13,263 bases of DNA, taken from positions 1 to 13,263 of the forward strand of contig WFQZ01000132.1 of NCBI GenBank assembly GCA_015486785.1, in the 5' to 3' direction. Origin of the DNA: Thermoflexales bacterium. Lineage in GTDB: Bacteria > Chloroflexota > Anaerolineae > B4-G1 > SLSP01. The position numbers and the translations under genes are program-made. This document shows positions 1-7,285 of this stretch, one piece after another. Under the pieces are notes generated by a model. The model was not told the origin of the DNA. It ran no database searches and saw only the letters and a list, made by a program, of their open reading frames with translations. The first letter of the stretch is position 1. Every line of letters starts with the position of its first letter.

Positions 1-1014
1 AATGACAAACGCCGCCGCCGTGCCCGTCAGCACTTCGCGCGGACGGATCACGTCGGGGGGCGGAGCCTGCCACGGGACGCCCAACCAGCCTCGGCTGTGC
101 AGCGGCTGCGTGAAGCACGTGTGCCCCGGCGACACCGCCCCACCATCGTAGGCCCCGCCCGCGTTGACCCACATCACGTGGGCGTGCGGCGGCACCTGCT
201 CCCAACAAACGGTCGGAGCGGTCGTGTCCCACGTCTCCCAGGAACGGCGGAACCGCAACGTGCGCCGCCATTGCACCGTGATCCAATCCAGCCACGTCAC
301 CTCCACCGGCGCGCCGGTATCCCCCGGCGCGGACAGCACCAATTGATTATCGCCCGCCGTCCCGCGCGGCACGACAAACGACCACGATTCAACGCCGTTG
401 CCATCCCAGCGGTGATCGGAAACCTCCGCGCCGTTCCAGGAGAGCACCAGGTGATGATCGGGCGACTGCGGAGCCTGGCTTTGGCCCCACACCTGCACCG
501 TCACCGTCACCGGCGCGGCGAGCGCGTCCGTCAGCGGCACGGTCAGCGTCAAGGCGGAAGGGGCCAGCAAGGAAGCCCACAGCCACGGCGGCGTCACCGG
601 CGCGGTGGAACGGTACACCAAGTCGCGCTCCAAGTGCGCGGTGGCCCAGGTGGTAGTCTGCGGCGATGCGGCGGCGGGCGCGGCAAGCGGAAGCGGCGCG
701 GTCGGGGAAAGAGCCGCCGTCTCCTGCAACACATATCCCGCCGCGGCCACATCGGGGAACAGCAACGTCCCGCGTCCTTGCGGCGCATCAAACCGGCGCA
801 CCGGCAGCGGCTGATCACCACGCCGCAAAGTCAACGGCCCCGCCGCAGTCGGATCGCCCCCTTGCGCCGCCCACCAGGACGGCGCGAGCCAGCGCGGCCC
901 TTCCGAGCGCACGGCGACCGTCCATCCCTGTGACGGAAGCGCAACCGGCGTGACCTCCGCCGGGGCCGCGTGACAGGCGACCAACACCAGTAGCAGCCAC
1001 CAAAAACGTTTCAT
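1..1014 (-). CDS. Secreted lipoprotein with gingipain (C25)-associated-like domains, 5' part only
   Basis: This frame is open from the ATG at 1014 to the left edge (338 residues, no stop), so the 3' part of the gene lies outside the window. The N-terminus is a lipoprotein signal: two basic residues, a WWLLLVLV core and a lipobox L11-V12-A13-C14, so the mature protein should be lipid-anchored on the outer face of the membrane. After a Pro/Ala-rich stretch (about 100-118) comes a region with HLERDLVYRS (127-136), a WLW (144-146), beta-strand text (TLTVPL, VTVTVQVW), SWNGAEV, HRWDGNG (201-207), NQLVLSAPGD and VTWLDWITVQWRR (239-251). That order of a jelly-roll-like domain ending in a D-W-I-x-V-x-(W/Y)-x-R strand is what I know from the segment just before the protease domain of C25 gingipain-like proteins. 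No catalytic residues are inside the window, so protease activity is inference. The start overlaps the stop of the upstream gene as ATGA, implying translational coupling. Confidence 0.75.
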   Translation of the reverse strand, partial: MKRFWWLLLVLVACHAAPAEVTPVALPSQGWTVAVRSEGPRWLAPSWWAAQGGDPTAAGPLTLRRGDQPLPVRRFDAPQGRGTLLFPDVAAAGYVLQETAALSPTAPLPLAAPAAASPQTTTWATAHLERDLVYRSTAPVTPPWLWASLLAPSALTLTVPLTDALAAPVTVTVQVWGQSQAPQSPDHHLVLSWNGAEVSDHRWDGNGVESWSFVVPRGTAGDNQLVLSAPGDTGAPVEVTWLDWITVQWRRTLRFRRSWETWDTTAPTVCWEQVPPHAHVMWVNAGGAYDGGAVSPGHTCFTQPLHSRGWLGVPWQAPPPDVIRPREVLTGTAAAFVI

Positions 1015-2504
1015 TGTTGTTTGTGCCACAGCCATCCTCCTAGCGCGATCAGGATACCGCCCAGCAAAGCCCCGCCGCCATAGATCCAGAACGGCACGCC
1101 GTAGGGCGGCTCCGGGCGACTGCCGGCCACCACCAAGGGCGTCGCCGTCACCGAAGGCGGGGCAGTCGGCGTGGGCGGGATTGGCAACGGCGAAAGCTGC
1201 TCCGCCGCAGAGGTGGCCGTCGGTGTGGGCGAGGGGCGGAGCGCAGTCGGCGTCGCCGTGGGGCGAGGCGTGGCCGTGGGAAGTGGCGTCGCCGTAGGGC
1301 GCGGCGTTGATGTGGGGCGCGGCGTGGGCGTGTTTGAGGGGCGCGGCGTAGGCGTATCCGTCGCCGGGGCCGCACAGTGCCCGGTCACGGCGAGGGCCAC
1401 AGAGAAATCCTCGCCCCGGCCATCGGGATAAAGCACGTGCAAGATGTGGGTCTCGGCGGCACAAGGGCACACGGTCTTCGCCCCCACGCCCAACGTCCCT
1501 TGCCCGTCGATGTACACCGCCTGCACGTGCTCGGTCTGCCACTGGAGCGTGGTACACGTTCCGGCGGGCACGGTCGTCTGCTCGGCCCAAAAGCGCACGG
1601 AGGGAGCGGGCGTCGCCGTCGGCGGGATAGGCGTCGCCGTCGGCGGAACGGGGGTCGCGGTAGGTGTCGCCGTCGCGGTGGGCGGAACGGGGGTCGCCGT
1701 GGGCGGCGCGGCTGGAGCAAACGGCCCGAAAAACTCCCCGGCAGTGCCGCTATCCGGCACGTCTTGCAGCTTGTAATAGTACGAGTGCCCCGCAGTGACG
1801 GCGTCATCATAGACCTCGTAGGTGCCGCCGACCTCGCTCCCCACGCCGGGGACAAACTCGGCCGGCTGATTGCCGGGCACGCGCACGGCGATCTTCTGGT
1901 ACGTGCCCGACTCGCTTTCACTGCGCCACACGTAAAATCCCAGGTTGCCGACCTCGCTGGCCGTCTCCCAGGTCAAGCGGACGGCATCACCGCTCCAGAC
2001 GGCGGCGTAATCGGTCACGGTGACGGCAGCATAAACGGCCACCGCCGTCAACAGCAAGAGCAGCATGCTTCCCAGGAGCGACCTCCCGCGATGCAGCCAC
2101 TGCCACACGGTGCCGCTCACGCGATGCCGCCAGGCCAAGCGGCGTTCGCGGCGCAACCGCTGTGGCGAACGGTCGTAAATCCGCCGCCCGGCGCGATACG
2201 CCTCTATCACCCGGCCCCAAACGGCCTGCGGCGGCCAGAGAGGGTCGCAGCGGCGATGACCATCGCCCTTGGTGAGCACTCGCCCGTGCCGCCAGCCCAA
2301 AAACCGATGCACGAACCCGCCGCCGCGCTCGCCGCGCAGCACCACCCAGTCGCCGGGGCGTAAATCCGCCGCCGCCAACGGCTCCACCAGCACCTCGTCC
2401 CCCGGACGCAGCGTGGGGAGCATACTCACCCCGCGCACTCGTATGCGCAGCGTGCCGCGAAAGTCGGAAAACATCGCCATCCAGGATTGATCTTGGGTTG
2501 CCAT
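1011..2504 (-). CDS. S26 signal-peptidase-like / Fn3-like / Thr-Pro-rich membrane fusion protein
   Basis: Counted from the ATG at 2504 (497 residues). Residues about 20-107 form an S26-type peptidase-like domain: RGVSMLPTLRPGDEVLV carries the candidate nucleophile S27, VHRF gives H66, TKGD gives D81 and a further D follows at 87. Ser plus His, with no Lys dyad, is the SipW/Sec11 pattern. A very basic stretch (Arg-rich, 106-141) leads into a membrane span (about 142-162). Then come an Fn3-like domain (RLTWETASEVGNLGFYVWRS to YYYKLQDV, about 176-250), a Thr/Pro linker, a second beta-rich domain with Cys pairs (about 303-375), a longer Thr/Pro linker, and a C-terminal span (PFWIYGGGALLGGILIALGG). 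By the positive-inside rule the peptidase-like domain would be cytoplasmic and the middle extracellular. The frame is open to an ATG at 2576, but 2504 is preferred because the protein text begins there and a TATAAT box lies just upstream. It is coupled by ATGA to the lipoprotein gene downstream. Confidence 0.85.
   Translation of the reverse strand: MATQDQSWMAMFSDFRGTLRIRVRGVSMLPTLRPGDEVLVEPLAAADLRPGDWVVLRGERGGGFVHRFLGWRHGRVLTKGDGHRRCDPLWPPQAVWGRVIEAYRAGRRIYDRSPQRLRRERRLAWRHRVSGTVWQWLHRGRSLLGSMLLLLLTAVAVYAAVTVTDYAAVWSGDAVRLTWETASEVGNLGFYVWRSESESGTYQKIAVRVPGNQPAEFVPGVGSEVGGTYEVYDDAVTAGHSYYYKLQDVPDSGTAGEFFGPFAPAAPPTATPVPPTATATPTATPVPPTATPIPPTATPAPSVRFWAEQTTVPAGTCTTLQWQTEHVQAVYIDGQGTLGVGAKTVCPCAAETHILHVLYPDGRGEDFSVALAVTGHCAAPATDTPTPRPSNTPTPRPTSTPRPTATPLPTATPRPTATPTALRPSPTPTATSAAEQLSPLPIPPTPTAPPSVTATPLVVAGSRPEPPYGVPFWIYGGGALLGGILIALGGWLWHKQQ
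1137..1373 (-). repeat. Thr/Pro-rich codon repeat (C-terminal linker)
   Basis: An imperfect repeat of TATPRP/TPTPRP units inside the signal-peptidase-like fusion protein, encoded by repeated GTCGCCGT(G)GG motifs as read on the plus strand. It forms an extended, probably exposed spacer between the second beta domain and the C-terminal membrane span. Such linkers are common in Chloroflexota surface proteins. The number of units may vary between strains. Confidence 0.8.
1602..1715 (-). repeat. Thr/Pro-rich codon repeat (middle linker)
   Basis: Units of VPPTATP / IPPTATP between the Fn3-like domain and the second beta domain of the same protein. At DNA level GTCGCCGTCGGCGG(G/A)A recurs with small changes. 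It is separate from the C-terminal linker and uses PPTATP units where that linker mainly uses TPRP units. Confidence 0.8.
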
Positions 2505-2511
2505 AGGCCGA

Positions 2512-2517
2512 ATTATA
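2512..2517 (-). promoter_or_regulatory. -10 box giving a probable leaderless transcript
   Basis: A perfect TATAAT on the minus strand ends 7 nt before the ATG at 2504, so transcription should start at or next to the A of the start codon. There is no room for a ribosome binding site. No convincing -35 hexamer is seen 16-18 nt upstream. The box explains both the start choice and the absence of a Shine-Dalgarno sequence. Confidence 0.55.
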
Positions 2518-2604
2518 CTCCATAAGTCCCGCTGGCGGAGAATGGGGCTGCGGCGTTTTTCAAGCACCTTGCACATAGACGCCTCGCCTGGGCTTGGTGG
2601 TCAT

Positions 2605-2655
2605 AACGAAGGGAAGACCTACAATGTAAATGTGGAAGTCGTAGATTATCACTAG
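2605..2655 (+). pseudogene. higB: Remnant of higB toxin gene (C-terminal tail only)
   Basis: In the frame ending at the TAG at 2653 one reads NEGKTYNVNVEVVDYH and a stop. The end (E/D)-x-VDYH after an acidic, Tyr-containing strand is the characteristic C-terminus of HigB (RelE-fold) toxins, whose gene normally lies just before higA. The stop overlaps the AGGAGG ribosome binding site of higA (2654-2659), as expected for a former higBA operon. Upstream of about 2605 the frame no longer resembles HigB, and only about 100 nt separate it from the divergent gene at 2504, where an intact higB would need about 280 nt. Most of the toxin gene has therefore been lost. This rests on a short motif plus position. 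Confidence 0.6.
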
Positions 2656-2668
2656 GAGGCCAAGGCAG

Positions 2669-2995
2669 ATGGTAAAGGGGAAGTTTGAACCGGTTCATCC
2701 AGGGGAGATTTTACTGGAAGAGTTCTTAAAGCCGCTGGGGATCAGCCAATATCGGCTGGCAAAGGACCTTAGCGTGCATCCTCGTCGTATCAATGAAATT
2801 GTTCACGGCAAGCGTTCCATCACCGCAGATACGGCCCTCAGGTTATCACGGTACTTTGGTTTGTCGGAGCGTTTCTGGCTGAACCTACAAGCACGTTACG
2901 ACCTTGAGATAGAGAAGGACCGTCTGGCAGAACGGCTGGAGAAGGAAGTACGGGTGTTAGCCGCAGAGCCAGCAGGCGTTGGCGTTCGTGGATAG
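2669..2995 (+). CDS. higA: HigA-type antitoxin, XRE family
   Basis: The protein has 108 residues and opens with the family signature FEPVHPGEILLEEFLKPLGI. A helix-turn-helix follows: SQYRLAKDLSVHPRRINEIV (about 25-44), then HGKRSITADTALRLSRYFGLS and FWLNLQARYDLE, all typical of HigA/VapI antidote proteins. It binds its own operator and normally neutralises an mRNA-cleaving HigB toxin. Here the toxin gene is reduced to a tail, so the protein is an orphan and may act only as a DNA-binding regulator. The start at 2669 has an AGGAGG nine nucleotides upstream. The C-terminus past about residue 98 (AEPAGVGVRG) is extra relative to the usual length near 100. Base composition is less GC-rich than the genes to the left. 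Confidence 0.92.
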   Translation: MVKGKFEPVHPGEILLEEFLKPLGISQYRLAKDLSVHPRRINEIVHGKRSITADTALRLSRYFGLSERFWLNLQARYDLEIEKDRLAERLEKEVRVLAAEPAGVGVRG

Positions 2996-3027
2996 GCATG
3001 GCACGCCGAGCAACCGCAAATGGGGCT

Positions 3028-3056
3028 TTGCATTCTTCGCGCCCCCGGCTTATAAT
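3028..3056 (+). promoter_or_regulatory. Sigma-70-type promoter for the small membrane protein gene
   Basis: TTGCAT (3028-3033), a 17-nt spacer and a perfect TATAAT (3051-3056). A transcript would start near 3063, leaving a short leader with GGAGGT (3074-3079) six nucleotides before the ATG at 3086. The -35 matches only three of six consensus bases, but spacing and -10 are ideal. Confidence 0.6.
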
Positions 3057-3085
3057 GGCGACGAGAAAATCCTGGAGGTGCGGTG

Positions 3086-3346
3086 ATGAGTTCTACCACT
3101 GTGACATTCATTGTTGTGGGCGTCATTGTTATTGCCGTGGCGGCGTGGCTGCTTTACAAGGCCGGCTTTAAGGTGAAAGAGATCACGGCTAAGGCCGGGC
3201 CGCTGGAGGCAAAAATGGAACGGCCGGCGGACGGAAAATCAGCCGAGGCTGAGACGCCCGGCGGGGCCGAGGTTTCCCAACGAGCCGGCGCGGGCGGCTT
3301 ATCTCGGAGCCGTTATGCTGTAAAGTTCAAGATTATATTTGTCTAA
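3086..3346 (+). CDS. Small single-span membrane protein, probably 3'-truncated
   Basis: An 86-residue protein with an N-terminal membrane span (TFIVVGVIVIAVAAWLLY, about 6-23) followed by a short charged tail (KVKEITAKAGPLEAKMERP, then a Glu/Ala-rich stretch). The text AEVSQRAGAGG resembles the first of the Val-x-Gln-x-Ala/Gly-Gly units that, as far as I know, follow such spans in small Chloroflexota and cyanobacterial proteins linked to conflict systems. That link is inference from memory. The last residues (SRSRYAVKFKIIFV) are basic and hydrophobic, unlike the rest, and coincide with the drop in GC, which suggests the original 3' end was replaced when the next gene arrived. ATG 3086 is chosen over an in-frame GTG at 3083 because GGAGGT then has a normal spacing. 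It lies 49 nt before the STAND gene on the same strand, so the two may be co-transcribed. Confidence 0.65.
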   Translation: MSSTTVTFIVVGVIVIAVAAWLLYKAGFKVKEITAKAGPLEAKMERPADGKSAEAETPGGAEVSQRAGAGGLSRSRYAVKFKIIFV

Positions 3347-6300
3347 TCAATGAGCTTAGGACATTGCGTCATAGATCAGGTGAAAAGAATCTAATATGTC
3401 AAAGATGAATCAGATCCAGCAGGCCATCCTTGAAATGAGCGGGGGCGAATTTCAAAAGCTGGCGGACGCTTACCTTATAGAAAAGGGATTTAAACACATT
3501 AACCCTATTGGCTCCGTTGTCGCCGCCAACAAGGCGCGAGCGGGGACTCCAGACAGTCTTTTTACAACCTCTGATAGAAAATACATCTTCGCTGAATACA
3601 CTACCCAACATGCCAACCTCCTAAGTAAGCTGAAAGGTGACCTTGACAAATGCTTGGACGAATCTAAAACCAGTATCCCCCTCGATAAAATTGAACGAGT
3701 GATCTTTTGTTACACAGGGAAACTTAATGCTGAGGAGGTAGACGAGCTGGCGAGAATTTGTCAGGAGAAAGGGATAAACCTCGACCTTTTTGGTATAGAG
3801 TCAATCGCTCTTGAACTTTATCACGAATATCCAGGTCTAGCTCGAGATTTTCTTGGCATAGAGATTGACACAGGTCAAATAGTACCACCCAAGAAGTTCA
3901 TTTCACTTTACAACAACACATTTGCTATTCCCCTTGATCTCAGTTTTCATTTCCGTGAAGAAGAGCTCGACCGTATACTTAAAGCACTTGAAAAAGAAAA
4001 GCTAGTGATATTGACAGGCCAAGCCGGCGTGGGAAAGACACGATTAGCTCTTGAGGCCAGTCAAAGGTTCAGAGAGACACATCCCGACTACGACGTCTTG
4101 TGCATCTTTGGGCGTCACCGCGATTTGTGGGAGGATATTCAAGTATATTTCAGAAAGTCTGGCAGTTTTCTCATCCTTGTAGATGACGCCAACAGAGTGA
4201 GCCGGTTTGAGTATGTCGTTGACCTGCTCCTGCACCAACGTGAAGACCAGCAGATCAAAGTGATAGCCACCGTGCGAGACTACGCCCTCTCAAAGATTCG
4301 AGAGGAAGCGCGAACGTTGGAAGGATTTGAAGCGAGATTGGAGCCTTTTCCCGATGAGCAACTGAAGGAGTTAATTACCAACGAATACGGTATCAGAAAT
4401 TACCTCTACCTTAACCGCATTGCCGATATTGCGCATGGGAATCCACGGCTTGCTGTAATGGCGGCTGAGGTCGTAAAGAAGAAAGATTCCCTCAGCAGTA
4501 TTCACGACGCATCGTCCCTATACGATGCCTACTTTTCGTCTATTCGTGAAGATTTAAGCAAAGCGGGGGCGGATTTCAAAGACACCAAGCTCTTGAAGGT
4601 GGCAGCTGTCGTATCCTTCTTTAAGGCTATAGACTGTGCGAACGATGAGATGATGAGCGATGTCGAGAATGCTTTCAATCTTAGCCCAGCAGTCTTCTGG
4701 GAAGCATCTGACCGTCTTCACGATTTGGAGATCGTTGACATATACGAGGACGAAGTGGTCAGAATGTCAGATCAGGTCCTTGGCACCTATCTTTTCTATC
4801 TGGCTACCTTCAAAAAGGGAGTCCTTGACTTCGGAGCGCTGCTCAAACACTTCTTTCCAAGACTGAAGCACCGGCTCATAGACTCCATTAATCCAGTTCT
4901 CAGTGCCTTTGACAGCGAGCGCATCATAGATGCAATGCGTCCTCACGTTGAGCAGGTCTGGATGGAGTTACGAGAAGCTGAAGATGAGGCAGGGCTTCTC
5001 CACCTCCTTGATGTTTTTTGGTTCACCAAAAGAACAGACATTCTGCTATGGGTACGTGAGCAAATCCGCAAGCTAAAACATGAGCCTGTAGAGATCACGC
5101 GGATCTCATTTGAAAAATCCTCAGAAGCTATTCCATCACCCTCTATCTTGAGCATACTCAGGAAATTTGCTTTTGTTAGAGAAGATGAAGTTAAGATTGC
5201 CCTCGAGCTTCTACTCGATTACATGGCCAAATGCCCCTCAAAAATTCCACTCATCCTTAGGATACTCATCGATGACTACGGCTTCAGACTTGAGTCCTAC
5301 CTCAGGAAATTTGAAGTTCAACGTGCCGTGCTGGATATGTTATGGAGCCGTGCAGAAAATGGAGACCCTCCATTCTTGCGCGTATTCTTAGCTATCGCCA
5401 GCAATCATCTGGGTACCCACTTTGAGAACGAGTCCCAAGACGCTCGTATGATCCTGTTTACTCGGTTTGATGTCCCTTTCACTCCAGAACTCGCCAGTAT
5501 GCGGGCGTTTATCTGGGAACAGTTATTTACCCTTTACAGGAATCAACATTTAGGGGAAGAAATTCTCAATGTAATTCACAACTACAGCACATCGTCACTC
5601 AGGGTAACCAATAGCGACGTTGTAAGAGCCGACGCCAAGCACGTTTTGCCTTTTCTAAAATCCGTACTCAATCCCGATGATTATCGCCACTGTGTTGTGA
5701 TGCACAACTATCTCGATCTTCTCGAGAAGAATGGTGTTGAAGCCCCTATGGACTTACGGGACCGGTTCAACAACGAAACTTATAGACTCTCGGAAATCCT
5801 CCTGTCAGAGTGGGGAGAACAGCGAGATCTGGAATTATCTTACGAGGAACATGAGGACTATAGACGAAAGCGTTTGGAAAAGTATACTGAGGGCTATACA
5901 CTTGACGATTATACACGCTTTTTTGCTCACTGTTTGGAGATCAAAAATGTACTGCAAGCAGGACATAAGGAGTACCCACTCCAACAAAGTGTAACAAATG
6001 CCCTTCTGTTATTGGCGGATCGTAACCCAGATCTTTATGTGGAGGTGCTTAAGTATTATCTCAGCTTCGGTGACCCATTCCGAATTCCCGGCTATGCACC
6101 TGTCCAGAAACTTGTTAAGCATCTAGGTTATGACGAAGCACTTCAGCTTTTGAGTAAAGTTGAATTCCAAGCAAAACAGCGATGGCTGTTTCACCTCTAT
6201 GAGACGCTACCAGACGATGCCGTAAATGAAGAACAGCTCAGCCACTTGTATGACCTGTACAGAACAGCAGATATTGAAAACCTCCCCTATCATTTAGATT

Positions 6301-7285
6301 TCCTACTTAAATATTTATCGTTGGATTCCCAGGTCGTTGCAAGAGTAGTCTCGATGGTGTTGCAAAAGGCAGAGAAAGAGCCCAATGCTGCTTACGCCTT
6401 GGGGATGCTATTTCATACAAAAGTGGCTAAGCGGCTGCCCGACCTCTTTGCCAATGATATTGATCTCCTCAAGCAAGCCTATTTGCTTGTTGAGGGCACG
6501 CGACAACACAGCGACCACGATGGAAAGGTGTTCAATCTCCTATTAGACCTCGATCCTGCCTTCATTGCAGAGTATATTACTTGGAAGTATAGCAATGTCG
6601 AACACGGATGGCTGAATAGCCACGATGATCATAGGGATTACACATTTATTTGGCGTCGCCCAGATTACCAAGATGTCATGGACAAGGTGATTGATTTGAT
6701 CTGCCGTCCTGAGCGGGATTTCGTGCACACGTCTTACTTAGGGACATTCTTTCGAGTTAGAAAAGGCGATAGTAAAACGACCAACGAAGTGCTAGAGAAA
6801 CAATATCCATATCTTCTACGGCTTATCGATGAACGCAACAGCGATCTAAAGTTAATGAAGAACTTATTTCTAGTAATATCGCAATTTGCTCCAGAGAGGA
6901 GACGCCAGTTTGTCGAACGGTTTGTCCAACGAAATAAAGACTTCGAAGCGTTTAAACGTCTCCAATTGGATCCCCGCATTTTGTCTTGGTATGGCAGTGC
7001 GGTGCCTGTATTACAAAAATGCTTAAACTACTGGGAATCGTTACTGCCCCTAATGGGGACTGCGAATCTTCTGCAACATAAGCAGTATATCGAGCAACAC
7101 ATTCGCAAATTGCGATCTCAGATCGAAAGCGAAAAGAAGAAAGATTTCATCGGATATTGAGTGACGGAGCACGAACTCACACACAAAAAAAGCGGCCCGC
7201 ATAACAATACGCTCCGCCCGACTATTATGGAGCAGCAGCCGAAGACATAATCGTTACACAGAATTACCGTAAGCATCACGCAGCG
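3315..7285. other. Low-GC accessory island
   Basis: The base composition falls abruptly near 3315 and recovers near 7285. By eye the segment is in the mid-40s percent GC, against the 60s on both sides; this was not computed. Codons such as AGA, ATA and TTA are common inside and rare outside. It holds one complete gene, the STAND NTPase, plus short flanks. No integrase, transposase, tRNA or terminal repeat is visible, so the entry mechanism is unknown and both borders are approximate. Confidence 0.6.
3396..7160 (+). CDS. STAND-family NTPase with N-terminal nuclease-like domain (probable anti-phage/conflict protein)
   Basis: An intact 1254-residue protein. Residues 1-150 look like a PD-(D/E)xK nuclease-like (Mrr/REase) domain: E18 in the first helix (GGEFQKLADAYL), G50-T-P-D53, then IFAEYTTQ with E67, T69 and Q71, and a strand IERVIFCYTG (99-108). 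T69 sits where the catalytic Lys is usual. About 186-360 is a P-loop NTPase: Walker A GQAGVGKT (208-215), Walker B FLILVDDA (258-265), ATVRDY with R294, and HGNPRLA (347-353), the GxP motif of STAND/NB-ARC ATPases. A winged-helix-like region follows to about 470, then about 780 residues of helical text suited to a target-sensing superstructure, ending in a Lys-rich tail. STAND proteins of this plan (for example the Avs family) sense a foreign protein, oligomerise and switch on the effector; that role here is inference. The ATG at 3396 has a weak AGGTGA 12 nt upstream. Low GC and foreign codon use indicate horizontal acquisition. Confidence 0.88.
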   Translation: MSKMNQIQQAILEMSGGEFQKLADAYLIEKGFKHINPIGSVVAANKARAGTPDSLFTTSDRKYIFAEYTTQHANLLSKLKGDLDKCLDESKTSIPLDKIERVIFCYTGKLNAEEVDELARICQEKGINLDLFGIESIALELYHEYPGLARDFLGIEIDTGQIVPPKKFISLYNNTFAIPLDLSFHFREEELDRILKALEKEKLVILTGQAGVGKTRLALEASQRFRETHPDYDVLCIFGRHRDLWEDIQVYFRKSGSFLILVDDANRVSRFEYVVDLLLHQREDQQIKVIATVRDYALSKIREEARTLEGFEARLEPFPDEQLKELITNEYGIRNYLYLNRIADIAHGNPRLAVMAAEVVKKKDSLSSIHDASSLYDAYFSSIREDLSKAGADFKDTKLLKVAAVVSFFKAIDCANDEMMSDVENAFNLSPAVFWEASDRLHDLEIVDIYEDEVVRMSDQVLGTYLFYLATFKKGVLDFGALLKHFFPRLKHRLIDSINPVLSAFDSERIIDAMRPHVEQVWMELREAEDEAGLLHLLDVFWFTKRTDILLWVREQIRKLKHEPVEITRISFEKSSEAIPSPSILSILRKFAFVREDEVKIALELLLDYMAKCPSKIPLILRILIDDYGFRLESYLRKFEVQRAVLDMLWSRAENGDPPFLRVFLAIASNHLGTHFENESQDARMILFTRFDVPFTPELASMRAFIWEQLFTLYRNQHLGEEILNVIHNYSTSSLRVTNSDVVRADAKHVLPFLKSVLNPDDYRHCVVMHNYLDLLEKNGVEAPMDLRDRFNNETYRLSEILLSEWGEQRDLELSYEEHEDYRRKRLEKYTEGYTLDDYTRFFAHCLEIKNVLQAGHKEYPLQQSVTNALLLLADRNPDLYVEVLKYYLSFGDPFRIPGYAPVQKLVKHLGYDEALQLLSKVEFQAKQRWLFHLYETLPDDAVNEEQLSHLYDLYRTADIENLPYHLDFLLKYLSLDSQVVARVVSMVLQKAEKEPNAAYALGMLFHTKVAKRLPDLFANDIDLLKQAYLLVEGTRQHSDHDGKVFNLLLDLDPAFIAEYITWKYSNVEHGWLNSHDDHRDYTFIWRRPDYQDVMDKVIDLICRPERDFVHTSYLGTFFRVRKGDSKTTNEVLEKQYPYLLRLIDERNSDLKLMKNLFLVISQFAPERRRQFVERFVQRNKDFEAFKRLQLDPRILSWYGSAVPVLQKCLNYWESLLPLMGTANLLQHKQYIEQHIRKLRSQIESEKKKDFIGY

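Noticed and set aside
97..933. 278-residue Arg/Pro-rich plus-strand open frame
   Set aside because: It is the complement of the continuous minus-strand lipoprotein frame 1-1014, is composed of Arg, Pro and His as expected from GC-rich shadow frames, and has no domain text.
1377..2363. 328-residue plus-strand open frame
   Set aside because: It lies opposite the signal-peptidase-like fusion gene and shows only Arg/Gly repeats created by the Thr/Pro linker on the other strand.
2505..2576. Upstream extension of the fusion protein to ATG 2576 (24 extra residues)
   Set aside because: The extra residues cross the TATAAT box, have no family similarity, and no promoter or ribosome site was seen for that start.
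7158..7191. Possible terminator after the STAND gene (TGAGT/ACTCA hairpin followed by an A run)
   Set aside because: The stem has only five pairs and is followed by A, not T, on the coding strand, so it does not fit a rho-independent terminator.
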